Part shown: piece after piece, positions 17,104-25,738 of the stretch
How the letters are laid out: each line of letters opens with the position of its first letter
How positions within the stretch are numbered: position 1 is the stretch's first letter
DNA from: Pseudoalteromonas sp. A601
GTDB lineage: Bacteria; Pseudomonadota; Gammaproteobacteria; Enterobacterales; Alteromonadaceae
Assembly (NCBI RefSeq): GCF_002165575.1
Contig: NZ_MXQF01000002.1
Span: forward strand, 225,599 to 289,598
Direction of reading: 5' to 3'
DNA: 64,000 nt
Notes under the pieces: generated by a model
The model's input: only the letters and a program-made list of their open reading frames with translations
The model's database searches: none
What the model was told of the DNA's origin: nothing
Position numbers and translations under genes: made by a program

Positions 17104-17895
17104 TTATTTAAGTAAATACTCCAGCTGCTTATCCAATATCTCAACTTTTTCATTCACTCCACGCTCGTGGTACCAACATATACACAACACTAAAAACACC
17201 ACTTGATAATGTTTCAGCTTTTCTATTGAGAAGTTAAACGACTGCCCTTTGGCTAAACAGCGCTGATAAGTATTAAGTAACGCCATTTTTTGCTGAAGGT
17301 TTAACTCAAAACTAACCACTAGTGCAGCTAAGTCAAAGTAAACATCATTGCTTTTAGCGTACTCAAAGTCGATTAAATACATACCCGATGAGTTAGTGAT
17401 AATATTCTCTTTGACCAAATCATTGTGACAAAAACCATTGTCTCTAGGTTGACTATAAATATACTCAAGCGATGCCTCAACGGTTTGTTGATAGCCTTGG
17501 TAGAGTACGCTGTTACGGTAATAATCAAGCTCGTACTTTATATCCATAAGCTCTGTTGACACAGTATGCTGATGTAGACATACCAACTTGTTGATAAGCT
17601 TTGCGGTGTAACTACCTTGTGCTATATCGCCCTCAATATATTCAAAAATAGCGAGCCTGTTCGCTTTATCAGCCCAAATTGGCGCGGGGCAAATTTGGAG
17701 TGCTGCAAATCTAGCTTGTGCATCTAACCCAACCTGTGGCCAATGATCGCGATAACATTTTAGTAAGTAGGCGCTGCGGTCTGTGCGCACTAAAAAATTG
17801 TCATTACTTAATCCACTGTGTAAACGTTCACTGCTTAGAATATTCAGCTGAGGGTCAAAAGCGCTAAATATAGCGCTTATTTTATTCATAGTCAT
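17104..17895 (-). CDS. APH-fold phosphotransferase, probable thiamine kinase
   Basis: A 263-residue kinase of the aminoglycoside/choline phosphotransferase fold. The catalytic loop is FCHNDLVKENII (His-x-Asp...Asn, about residues 152-163) and the metal-binding DFEYA (about 174-178) follows. The N-lobe has GLSNDNFLV as nucleotide loop. The second start ATG (17889) is possible. It follows a PnuC-family transporter gene by 8 bases and belongs to a three-gene set with a YkoF-like protein. This context favours phosphorylation of imported thiamine (ThiK-like) over antibiotic resistance. The nicotinamide riboside alternative for the pair is less likely because no NadR-like domain is present. Confidence 0.75.
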   Translation of the reverse strand: MTMNKISAIFSAFDPQLNILSSERLHSGLSNDNFLVRTDRSAYLLKCYRDHWPQVGLDAQARFAALQICPAPIWADKANRLAIFEYIEGDIAQGSYTAKLINKLVCLHQHTVSTELMDIKYELDYYRNSVLYQGYQQTVEASLEYIYSQPRDNGFCHNDLVKENIITNSSGMYLIDFEYAKSNDVYFDLAALVVSFELNLQQKMALLNTYQRCLAKGQSFNFSIEKLKHYQVVFLVLCICWYHERGVNEKVEILDKQLEYLLK

Positions 17896-17903
17896 AGCTA
17901 GTC

Positions 17904-18527
17904 TTATAACTGTGCTAATGGCTTAGCTTGGTCTTGTTCGTACTCTTCGTACCAGGTTTTAAAGCCCCACGCTGCCATAATGGTGTAGAACACAAACAAG
18001 GCTAGCGTTGGGTAATAGCCCTTTTCGTAATATAAATACATTGATGCAGCATCAATGACTATCCAATATAACCAATTCTCAAGCACTTTTTTAGCCACTA
18101 AATACGTCGTCACCACGGCAAAACAAGTGGTAAAGCTATCTAGATAGGCAAAGTCTGCATGAGTGTAGGTCGTCATGATATACCCAAGGATAAGGGCGAC
18201 AAGTGAAGTAATAGCAATAATAACTAGGTGCTGATTTAGGCACCATGAGGTTATTGCCAACTCATGTTTATTTGCTCCCCCCTTACGCCACACTAACCAA
18301 CCATAAAAGGCCATGTACATATAATAAAAGTGCAGTAACGACTCCATTAATAAAGCACCGTTCCAATACATAATGGTATAAATTAATGTACTAAAAAATG
18401 CCGCGGGCCAACACCAAAGGTTTTCCTTGATAGCTAGTAACAGATAGGCCATAGACAACGCCACCGCGATATATTCCCAATGCGACATTGCAGTAAAGCC
18501 TGCCAGAGTTTGATTTATAAAGTCCAT
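17904..18527 (-). CDS. PnuC/PnuT-family vitamin transporter
   Basis: A 207-residue membrane protein with about seven hydrophobic segments. The PnuC-family hallmark is NWLYWIVIDAASMYLYYEKG (about 149-168), including the conserved WxxW. PnuC members import nicotinamide riboside (PnuC), thiamine (PnuT) or riboflavin (PnuX) by facilitated diffusion, with trapping by a kinase. The adjacent APH-fold kinase and YkoF-like genes favour thiamine. There is no TPP riboswitch in the short upstream region. Name left open because the substrate cannot be read from sequence. Confidence 0.83.
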   Translation of the reverse strand: MDFINQTLAGFTAMSHWEYIAVALSMAYLLLAIKENLWCWPAAFFSTLIYTIMYWNGALLMESLLHFYYMYMAFYGWLVWRKGGANKHELAITSWCLNQHLVIIAITSLVALILGYIMTTYTHADFAYLDSFTTCFAVVTTYLVAKKVLENWLYWIVIDAASMYLYYEKGYYPTLALFVFYTIMAAWGFKTWYEEYEQDQAKPLAQL

Positions 18528-18552
18528 TATTGGCTCACTAAGGTATTAATGG

Positions 18553-18804
18553 TTATTCAGGAGAAAGATCGCCAGATAGAAACTTACAAACAAAAATCGC
18601 TTTACCAAATTCTTCATATGAACGCTTTATTTCGGTATTCAGTACCGACATAACAAGCTCATAGTCACCAAATATTTGAGTTGATAGCGTATTAGTGATG
18701 ACTTTTAAATCATCATACGTATTTAAACGGTCAATAAACCCTTTAATAAATGGAATGTAGTCTTGGTGCAGTGGGTATTTACTGATCTCTACAGATAATT
18801 TCAT
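18553..18804 (-). CDS. YkoF-like thiamine/HMP-binding domain protein
   Basis: An 83-residue single-domain protein. The order of motifs (VEISKYPLHQDYIPFIKGFI, then STQIFGDYELVM, then KAIFVCKFLSGDLSP) resembles one half of the YkoF family, a ferredoxin-like beta-alpha-beta fold that binds thiamine or hydroxymethylpyrimidine in Bacillus. The gene is first of a co-directional set with a PnuC-type transporter (25 bases after) and a kinase. A role as a cytoplasmic vitamin carrier or sensor is inferred. The family assignment is by eye and should be checked by profile search. Confidence 0.68.
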   Translation of the reverse strand: MKLSVEISKYPLHQDYIPFIKGFIDRLNTYDDLKVITNTLSTQIFGDYELVMSVLNTEIKRSYEEFGKAIFVCKFLSGDLSPE

Positions 18805-18936
18805 TGTTAATTGTTTCCATCACTAAAAATAGTGTCGCTATTGTAACTCGGCGTTGCTTACAAGTCATTCAAAGGTAGAGAGGATGGCAAAGAAGGTGTA
18901 AAATCAGTTTAATTTAGTTTTCCTTTTGAGCATCTC

Positions 18937-19176
18937 ATGGCACGACGCATTACCTACACCTTTAAAAACCAACCTCGTGAAATAAATTTTGCTAAAGATA
19001 AATACCAAGATATGTATCAAGCAATCGCCGCGGCTGAAGGCATCGATTTAACCAACTATTTAAATATGGTACGCCAAATTGAAATGACGTCTAAGGGTTC
19101 TGCAGCGGTACGTAACTTTCGCGATCAAGAGTTTGCTCGAATGGGCTTTGCTGATATCTACTTTATTAAAGAATAG
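18937..19176 (+). CDS. Conserved small protein (DUF2960-like)
   Basis: A 79-residue basic protein with no membrane segment or signal. Sequence MARRITYTFKNQPREINFA followed by a helical EGIDLTNYLNMVRQIEMTSKG and a C-terminal FRDQEFARMGF resembles a short family in Vibrio/Shewanella/Pseudoalteromonas that I recall as DUF2960. No function is known to me. It is divergent from the YkoF-like gene and convergent with alr, whose stop lies two bases away. Confidence 0.65.
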   Translation: MARRITYTFKNQPREINFAKDKYQDMYQAIAAAEGIDLTNYLNMVRQIEMTSKGSAAVRNFRDQEFARMGFADIYFIKE

Positions 19177-19178
19177 TA

Positions 19179-20258
19179 TTAATCAAGATACTCGTAGCTT
19201 ACTCGTGGGGTTATATTACACAGTAACTCATAAGGGATAGTCGTTGCACATTGCGCTATCTCTTCAACAGATAATTCTGGTCCCCACATTACGACCTCGT
19301 CACCTACTTTGATATTGTCGCTATTATTGCCTATGTCCACACTTATCATATCCATAGATACATTACCGGCAATGCCATAGCGCTTATCGCCAATTACAAC
19401 TGGGGTACCATGCTTTGCATGACGAGGATAACCATCGCCATAACCCATTGCAACTACAGCAAGTTTAGTTGGCGTGTCACTTTTCCAACGCCCGCCATAG
19501 CCTACGCATTGCTGTACATCTACATCACGAATAGCAATAACGCGGGTAGTTAAACGCATGACAGGTTTTAACCCATGATCACTGCCTATTGCGCCTAACA
19601 TAGGTGATACACCATACATCATCAAACCTGGGCGCACCCAGTCACCATGACTATTAGGCCAGGCGATTATACCTGCTGAATTTGCTAAACAATGTGCTTG
19701 TTGCTTGTCTGCAACTAACGTATCAAACAAAGCAATTTGTTTTGCTGTTTTGCTGTCACTAATATCATCTGCACATGAAAAGTGAGTCATTAAATTAATG
19801 CAACTCTTGGCGTTTTTGGTGGCACTTAAACGCTGATAAAAATCATCTAATTGCTCTGGCGCAATTCCTAGTCTATGCATGCCGGTATTTATTTTTAACC
19901 AGCAACTAATTGGCGCATCAAGTTTTGCTTGTTCAAGTGCGATAAGCTGATTTTCGTCGTGAATTATTGTTTGGAAATTATTAGCTAATAAAATGGGTAA
20001 ATCATCAGGATGAAACACCCCTTCTAACAACACAATAGGCTTTGTAAGGCCACCAGCGCGCAGTGCTAATGCCTCGTCAATTCTTGCTACGGCAAAGGCA
20101 TCTGCATCATTTAAATGCTGTGCTATTTTAACTAAGCCATGGCCATAAGCATTGGCTTTTAATACTGCCATCACTTTACTGTTAGGCGCAAAATGCTTCA
20201 CTTGCGCAAGGTTATGCGCAAGGTTAGTTAAGTTAATTTGGGCGACAGCTAAACGCAT
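19179..20258 (-). CDS. alr: Alanine racemase
   Basis: A 359-residue fold-type III PLP enzyme. The PLP lysine is Lys34 in AVLKANAYGHG. The second catalytic base, the Tyr of MMYGVSPM, lies in the C-terminal beta domain, and the substrate-binding SMDMISVD region follows. It makes D-alanine for peptidoglycan. The start overlaps the stop of dnaB (TAATG), so alr is translationally coupled to dnaB. The dnaB-alr pairing is conserved in gammaproteobacteria. Confidence 0.97.
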   Translation of the reverse strand: MRLAVAQINLTNLAHNLAQVKHFAPNSKVMAVLKANAYGHGLVKIAQHLNDADAFAVARIDEALALRAGGLTKPIVLLEGVFHPDDLPILLANNFQTIIHDENQLIALEQAKLDAPISCWLKINTGMHRLGIAPEQLDDFYQRLSATKNAKSCINLMTHFSCADDISDSKTAKQIALFDTLVADKQQAHCLANSAGIIAWPNSHGDWVRPGLMMYGVSPMLGAIGSDHGLKPVMRLTTRVIAIRDVDVQQCVGYGGRWKSDTPTKLAVVAMGYGDGYPRHAKHGTPVVIGDKRYGIAGNVSMDMISVDIGNNSDNIKVGDEVVMWGPELSVEEIAQCATTIPYELLCNITPRVSYEYLD

Positions 20259-21637
20259 TAGTATTCATCATCAACGGCTGGGCCCGCGTAATTATCAAAA
20301 CGCGAAAATTGCCCTTGGAAGGTTAAGCGTACTTTACCGATTGGGCCGTTACGTTGCTTACCAATAATAATCTCAGCGATGCCTTTTTCTGTACTGTCTT
20401 CGTTATAAACTTCGTCACGGTATATAAACATGATCAAATCGGCATCCTGCTCGATAGAGCCTGATTCACGTAAATCAGAGTTGATTGGGCGCTTATCTGC
20501 ACGTTGCTCTAGGGTACGGTTAAGCTGTGATAACGCGATTACAGGGCATTGCAGCTCTTTAGCTAGGGCTTTTAGTGAGCGAGAGATTTCAGCAATCTCT
20601 AAAGTACGGTTATCCGATAAACTAGGCACTCGCATCAACTGTAAGTAATCGACCATAATCATACTAATACCGCCATGATCACGGGCAATACGACGTGCTC
20701 TTGAGCGTACATCAGTTGGCGTTAAGCCTGATGCATCATCAACATACATTTTGCCTTTTTCCATTAACAAACCCATGGTTGACGATAAGCGAGCCCAATC
20801 TTCATCATCAAGTTGGCCTGTACGTACTTTGGTTTGGTTAATACGACCAAGGGATGCCAGCATCCTCATCATTATTTGTTCTGAGGGCATCTCTAGTGAG
20901 TAAATAAGCACGGGCTTGTCTTGCGTCATCGCGGCGTGTTCGGCTAAGTTCATCGCAAACGTTGTCTTACCCATCGATGGACGTGCTGCCACGATAATTA
21001 AATCTGACGGCTGCATACCGGCAGTCATTTTATCTAAGTCAGCATACCCGGTACTTACCCCTGTAACACCATCTTGCGGTGATTGATAAAGCTCTTCGAT
21101 TTTATCAACGGTTTTTTCAAGTATGTTATGAATGCTTTGCGGGCCTTCGGTACTTTTAGTACGTTGCTCGGCAATTTTAAATACTTTGCTTTCTGCAAAG
21201 TCGAGCAAATCATGGCTTGTTCGCCCTTCTGGGTTAAAACCCGCCTCTGCAATTTCATTAGCCACACCAATCATTTCACGAACAACAGCACGTTCTCGAA
21301 CGATATTGGCATACGCGTCTATATTCGCTGCGCTTGGGGTATTTTTCGCGATTTCAGCTAAATAAGCAAAACCACCAATATTACTCAATAAGTTCTTTTT
21401 CTCTAAACTCTCAGAAATCGTGATCAAATCGATAGGATCGCCTATTTCTGCAAGCTCAACCATGGCTTCAAAAATAAGCTTATGGGTACGGGTATAAAAG
21501 TCTTGCGAAACGACTAATTCAGCAACACGGTCAAAGGCTTGATTATCAAGCATTAAGCCACCTAAAACAGATTGCTCTGCTTCAATGGAATGGGGAGGAA
21601 CTTTAAGGGTGTCGACTTGTTTATCTGGTTTAGCCAT
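20258..21637 (-). CDS. dnaB: Replicative DNA helicase DnaB
   Basis: A 459-residue DnaB of normal length without an intein. The N-terminal domain (PHSIEAEQSVLGGLMLD, about 16-32) is followed by a linker and a RecA-like ATPase with Walker A ARPSMGKTT (about 210-218), Walker B MIMVDYLQLM and the arginine-finger region near KQRNGP. It loads at oriC and unwinds the fork. Coupled to alr downstream. Confidence 0.98.
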   Translation of the reverse strand: MAKPDKQVDTLKVPPHSIEAEQSVLGGLMLDNQAFDRVAELVVSQDFYTRTHKLIFEAMVELAEIGDPIDLITISESLEKKNLLSNIGGFAYLAEIAKNTPSAANIDAYANIVRERAVVREMIGVANEIAEAGFNPEGRTSHDLLDFAESKVFKIAEQRTKSTEGPQSIHNILEKTVDKIEELYQSPQDGVTGVSTGYADLDKMTAGMQPSDLIIVAARPSMGKTTFAMNLAEHAAMTQDKPVLIYSLEMPSEQIMMRMLASLGRINQTKVRTGQLDDEDWARLSSTMGLLMEKGKMYVDDASGLTPTDVRSRARRIARDHGGISMIMVDYLQLMRVPSLSDNRTLEIAEISRSLKALAKELQCPVIALSQLNRTLEQRADKRPINSDLRESGSIEQDADLIMFIYRDEVYNEDSTEKGIAEIIIGKQRNGPIGKVRLTFQGQFSRFDNYAGPAVDDEY

Positions 21638-21691
21638 AACTTCGCAATACTAACAGTGAATAGCCCTATTCTATCGACTTGCTGGGGTTGT

Positions 21692-21727
21692 GAAAATAGC
21701 TAAGCAGGAATTCTTTTCCTGCTTAGC
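21692..21727 (-). terminator. Terminator of the sigma / DUF4097 operon
   Basis: A perfect 12-bp stem (GCTAAGCAGGAA / TTCCTGCTTAGC) with a 5-base loop lies 19 bases after the DUF4097 stop on the minus strand, followed there by TATTTTC. The U tract is short, but the stem is strong. Confidence 0.75.
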
Positions 21728-21745
21728 CTTTTGAAGACTTTATGA

Positions 21746-22690
21746 CTAGTTATGTTTTTTCAATTCAATGCGCCCGCTTATGGTATCCATTTCTACATCT
21801 GAATTACCACCATTGATACTAAACTCGAGTTCGCTAGCCGGGCCATACTTCGCCTTGTTCACTTTATCTGAACTTAATTGGTTGATAATTTTACCATTAG
21901 CATGGGCTTCTATTTCGAACTCTGCAGAAACATCCGCAGGAAAATAAAACTCTGCATCCCCACTGACTGACTCAAAGCGAACATCTGCTTTATCAAGTAG
22001 ACGATTAATACGTACTTCAGCCTCGCCATTAACCGTGTTGATACGTAACTTTTGAATAGTATCAAGGGTAAAGTCGATATCTCCATTAACATTTTCTAAT
22101 CGTACATTTTGTGCTTTCGACGTTGATTTAATATCACCATTTACAGCTGTAAAACGTAATGTGCCTTGTGAGTTTTTATCGTTAATTTCACCGTTCACAG
22201 TTTCATAACGAATATCACCAATTAAGTTTGTCGCATTGACATCGCCATTAACCGTTTCAACGCTTATATCCCCCTCAATAGCAGATAGAGTAATATCACC
22301 ATTAACTACATCAATCTCTGCTCCATTGCTTAGCTTGCTCGCGATAACATTTACATTCACGCCAGATAACTCTAACTCACTACTGTTAGGCATGAAAATA
22401 ACCAGTTCAGAGCCATCTCCACTATTCCAACCAAAATTACTGCTACGTGGCATTTTTACAATAAACTCAATACGATCTTCTTCAACTTCAAGGCGGTAAC
22501 CTTTAGCTTTATCATCAAGTTCACCACTAATTTTAAGCTCAGCTTTATCCCAACCTTCAACACGCACGTCCCCACGCTGGTTATCAATAAAAATACGTTT
22601 ACTAGCTGGTACGCTAATTTGTTCATCGATTTTTTGTCCTGCGGTTGCCATCAGTGGCAATAACCCAACTGCAAAAATTAATGCTTTCAT
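21746..22690 (-). CDS. Secreted DUF4097-family beta-strand repeat protein
   Basis: A 314-residue protein with a signal peptide (about residues 1-18, ending ATAGQ or nearby). The mature part consists of short repeated strands: about five copies of a unit containing VNGD or VNGE occur between residues 128 and 225, each about 18-20 residues apart. This is the DUF4097 adhesin-like beta-helix. It is third in an operon with an ECF sigma factor and a membrane anti-sigma-like protein. It is probably periplasmic or surface-exposed and part of that envelope regulon; no binding partner can be named. Confidence 0.82.
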   Translation of the reverse strand: MKALIFAVGLLPLMATAGQKIDEQISVPASKRIFIDNQRGDVRVEGWDKAELKISGELDDKAKGYRLEVEEDRIEFIVKMPRSSNFGWNSGDGSELVIFMPNSSELELSGVNVNVIASKLSNGAEIDVVNGDITLSAIEGDISVETVNGDVNATNLIGDIRYETVNGEINDKNSQGTLRFTAVNGDIKSTSKAQNVRLENVNGDIDFTLDTIQKLRINTVNGEAEVRINRLLDKADVRFESVSGDAEFYFPADVSAEFEIEAHANGKIINQLSSDKVNKAKYGPASELEFSINGGNSDVEMDTISGRIELKKHN

Positions 22691-22699
22691 TTTCTACTC

Positions 22700-23182
22700 C
22701 TAAATTGTTTGCCACTTAGGTGCATGCACCTTATTAATTAAATCTAATTGCTGTTGATAAACTTGCGCTAACATACTTAACAATGCTGAGTTATTAGGTT
22801 CATTTTCAAGCGCTTGTTTTATTGCGCTTTCAGCTTCTTCAAGTTCACTCAATTGTTGCTGCCAATTATCTGTAACCGCTGGGCTACCTTCGTATTGCAC
22901 CAGTAAACTTTGTTTTTGCTTTGCAAAAAAATCACTCATTGCCGCAACACTATTAGTCTGCGGTGTTTTTATAAATAACTGCGCAGTCAAAAGCGCTGCT
23001 ACGGTACAGGCTGCAATAGCGGCTAGTTTATTCCAGCCGTTTTTTACTGGTTTAGCTGCTTCAGATTTTGCCAGTGCTCTTTCAACACCAGGCCATAAAT
23101 CTTTCTCAGGCGTTAGTTCATGCTTTGTGTCATTTAATGACTGGGTTAAAAACTGCTCGAAATCTGGTTTATTCATTTTCAT
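22700..23182 (-). CDS. Single-pass membrane protein, probable anti-sigma factor
   Basis: A 160-residue protein with a cytoplasmic N-terminus (about 1-46, containing DLWPGVERAL), one membrane segment (about 48-68, LAAIAACTVAALLTAQLFI) and a periplasmic helical C-terminus rich in Gln/Glu. The gene overlaps the end of the sigma factor gene by 14 bases. Position, topology and the WPGVE-type N-terminus fit an anti-sigma factor, but the zinc HxxxCxxC motif of the ZAS class is absent. Function is inferred from the operon. Confidence 0.75.
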   Translation of the reverse strand: MKMNKPDFEQFLTQSLNDTKHELTPEKDLWPGVERALAKSEAAKPVKNGWNKLAAIAACTVAALLTAQLFIKTPQTNSVAAMSDFFAKQKQSLLVQYEGSPAVTDNWQQQLSELEEAESAIKQALENEPNNSALLSMLAQVYQQQLDLINKVHAPKWQTI

Positions 23183-23720
23183 ACCACTCTTTTAATAACT
23201 GCCTTGCACGATGATATTGTGATTTACTTGACCCAACTGCCATACCTAACATGGTTGCGATCTCCTCATGGCGGTAGCCCTCTATAGCATGAAGAACAAA
23301 CACCATTCTCGCTCGCTCTGGTAATCTTAAAACTAGTTTATCTAACCCATTTAGCCCTTGGCAGTCAGCGGTGCTTTGCTCATCCATACCACTTTGTTCA
23401 AAACTCACGACCTTTTGCAGCCAGTTTTTATGCTTGCGCAAATAACTAATCGCAATATTGCTAGTCACGCTATGCAACCAAGTGGAAAACTGCGACTGCC
23501 CTTCAAAGCTCGCTATTTTATGCCACAGCTGCACAAACACTTCTTGGGTGGCATCTTCGGCATGCTCTTTATCGGCAAGCAACCGCAAGCACAAGGCATA
23601 CACCCGCTTCACATGTAATGTATATAGCTGAGCATACGCCTGCTGATCGCCACTTTTTACTTTCGTAATAAGCGCATCTTCAGAGTTTGACGTAAAAGCC
23701 TCTTTTGCATCTATCAACAT
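23169..23720 (-). CDS. ECF-type RNA polymerase sigma factor
   Basis: A 183-residue sigma-70 family member with region 2 (about 22-95: YTLHVKRVYALCLRLL, DATQEVFVQLW, STWLHSVTSNIAISYLR) and region 4 (about 125-180: LPERARMVFVLHAIEGYRHEEIA, then HTH GSSKSQYHRARQLLK), with no region 1 or 3. It overlaps a membrane anti-sigma-like gene, the usual ECF arrangement. It probably responds to an envelope signal and may drive its own operon. Its target promoter motif is not identified. Confidence 0.92.
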   Translation of the reverse strand: MLIDAKEAFTSNSEDALITKVKSGDQQAYAQLYTLHVKRVYALCLRLLADKEHAEDATQEVFVQLWHKIASFEGQSQFSTWLHSVTSNIAISYLRKHKNWLQKVVSFEQSGMDEQSTADCQGLNGLDKLVLRLPERARMVFVLHAIEGYRHEEIATMLGMAVGSSKSQYHRARQLLKEWYENE

Positions 23721-23871
23721 CGCTGATGTTGTCCCTTTATGATTGTTATTCTAAATTTAGTGTATACCCAAGTACTATGGAAATACGATTTTCAGAGTTT
23801 TTATGTTTCTTGAATAGTTAGACGTGCGCAGGTGGTAAAAAGGTTTAAATGGAATGAAATTTTTTAGTTTT

Positions 23872-23901
23872 AAAAAAATACGGCTAACTTAAAATTTAGC
23901 C
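23872..23901 (-). terminator. Terminator of the minor-pilin cluster
   Basis: On the minus strand a 6-bp stem (GGCTAA / TTAGCC, 8-base loop) is followed by GTATTTTTTT, 16 bases after the stop of the PilX-like gene. Confidence 0.65.
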
Positions 23902-23917
23902 ATTTTACGGAATTTAT

Positions 23918-25738
23918 TTAAATTTTTGATTCAACCGGTTCTTCGATGCTTTTGTTAGGAACTTTATACGACCAACCAAGAAAAACTAACTTTGCATCTG
24001 CTGTAGTCCCCCCGCCGCCCACATTTGCTAAGCTCATGTCGTGATGAATCCCTCCATCCCCTGAGGCTGTGACGGTTTTACCTCGAATCGACCCACTAAA
24101 CCCACCATTAGCTACTACGTTAACATCTGTTTTAGGCGCATAAATTGCTGCATATAAATCTGAATTAGCACTAATATCTATCCCATCAGGCCCAGTAAAC
24201 CCCGAGTAGATACTAAACACAGGCTTTCCAGACTCAGTTAAACCGTGCTTCATAGTAATTGCTCCATCATCAGCACTCATTGAAACTGTACCTGAAATAT
24301 AAAGAGTTAAACTACTATCTACGGCGATATCAATGAAGGAGTCACCTGTCATAATAAAATCACCACTAACAATTAAAGTAACATCACCACCTGTCACCTT
24401 TAAGTTGCCGTTATTTAGAGTGAAACTTCCTGATTTAAGTACTTTTTGGTCAACTTGCTCGTTAATTGTAGCCAGTTGATAATTCAGCGTTGCCGGTGGC
24501 TCACCTAACCAACTTTCCCAAGTGTAGCTCCCAGGATTCGCTATTTTAGATTGGCCAATTTTAGGTGCTAACTCATAAATCACTCGAGTTTCGGGTTTAC
24601 CAACAACTAAGGTTGTGGTGCTGTGGTTAACAACAATATCTTCGGCTGTTGGGTCGGTTAGATCATTTACAGCGCTTTCAATATCAATAGGATCACACTG
24701 CACTTTACTGGCTTCAAAGTTATCAGGGTCTTGATAAGGTACCAATTCAACACCTGGCGATTGCTTAAACTTAGCATCAGAATATGCAATACCATCTTGC
24801 TTTAAGTGTTCAGCTAAGCCCGCTGGCGCTTTTAATGTATTACCATACATAACATCAAGTGGTTCATTATTTTTATTTACGAGGATTGTGCTTGCACTAT
24901 TATTTGGAAAAATTAAATCGTTATTAGCGCGAACAACCCCCAGTATTTTCCCTTGCTTCCATATTACATCACCTGCCGATAATACATCGCCGCCCACAGC
25001 TGTATCTAAAGGAAACCCTTCAGGTAAAAGTGGATCTGTAGACACAGTGAAATTAGAGTCTATAGTGATATTATTATTCGCGCGCAATGATCCAGTAATG
25101 GGTGATGAGCCACTGAAAATAATACTCCCCGTTGCATGAACGCTCCCCCAAATAGTCGAGGCGCCAGATAACGTCACGTCTTTGTCTTTATAAACGGTGC
25201 CAATTACAGCTGCGGCTTCTGCTTTATCAGCTTCATACTCACCTAAGCTCGAATCGTAGCTATCAATACGGCCACTAGCACTAAGCGATACCCCTTCACA
25301 ACCCACGATTGCATTTTCAAAAGGAGAGCCCGCTTTCCCAGGTGAGAAGCCAAACCGCGCGACTAAATTGCTTTGTGCATCACCATTATAACGCTCACCA
25401 AGGCTAGCTATCTCTAGTTCACCTGCGGCATTTTTACTAAGACTTGCGTTGTAGGTTGCATCAGTGCCGATCAATCCAGTGCCGGAGGCATTACCAGTAG
25501 CGGCAATTAAGCCATCGATATCTAATGTTTTATCATTCAATAAAGCTTGTTGTAACAGTTTAGCTTCTTCAAACACACCTTTTTCTGCCAGTAATCGGCT
25601 ATTCATTTTCTTTTGAAAATTACCGCTCATGCGTTCTTGAACAATATTTTCACGTAATGAATTTAGTACCACAATACTTGCCATGCTAGTCAGTATAAGT
25701 ACGGTTATAAGTGTAAAACCATGTTGTTTATTATTCAT
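23918..25738 (-). CDS. Oversized PilX-like minor pilin with C-terminal beta-helix-like (DUF7305-type) region
   Basis: A 606-residue protein. The N-terminus has a prepilin leader NNKQHG|FTLITVLI, one hydrophobic helix, and the PilX signature ERMSGNFQKK near residues 35-44. Position 5 after cleavage is Thr instead of Glu, as is usual in PilX-type subunits. Typical PilX is about 180-200 residues. Here about 400 more residues follow, rich in Gly/Ser/Thr/Asp short strands (VTLSGASTIWGSVHATGS; SGDFIMTGDSFIDIAV), resembling a beta-helix. I recall such a region as DUF7305. It is last in the pil cluster, where pilY1 often lies. A surface or tip adhesin role is possible but not shown. Confidence 0.78.
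   Translation of the reverse strand: MNNKQHGFTLITVLILTSMASIVVLNSLRENIVQERMSGNFQKKMNSRLLAEKGVFEEAKLLQQALLNDKTLDIDGLIAATGNASGTGLIGTDATYNASLSKNAAGELEIASLGERYNGDAQSNLVARFGFSPGKAGSPFENAIVGCEGVSLSASGRIDSYDSSLGEYEADKAEAAAVIGTVYKDKDVTLSGASTIWGSVHATGSIIFSGSSPITGSLRANNNITIDSNFTVSTDPLLPEGFPLDTAVGGDVLSAGDVIWKQGKILGVVRANNDLIFPNNSASTILVNKNNEPLDVMYGNTLKAPAGLAEHLKQDGIAYSDAKFKQSPGVELVPYQDPDNFEASKVQCDPIDIESAVNDLTDPTAEDIVVNHSTTTLVVGKPETRVIYELAPKIGQSKIANPGSYTWESWLGEPPATLNYQLATINEQVDQKVLKSGSFTLNNGNLKVTGGDVTLIVSGDFIMTGDSFIDIAVDSSLTLYISGTVSMSADDGAITMKHGLTESGKPVFSIYSGFTGPDGIDISANSDLYAAIYAPKTDVNVVANGGFSGSIRGKTVTASGDGGIHHDMSLANVGGGGTTADAKLVFLGWSYKVPNKSIEEPVESKI

Noticed and set aside
18805..18936. Possible TPP riboswitch upstream of the YkoF-like gene
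   Set aside because: None of the conserved thi-box segments is visible on the minus strand in this short gap.
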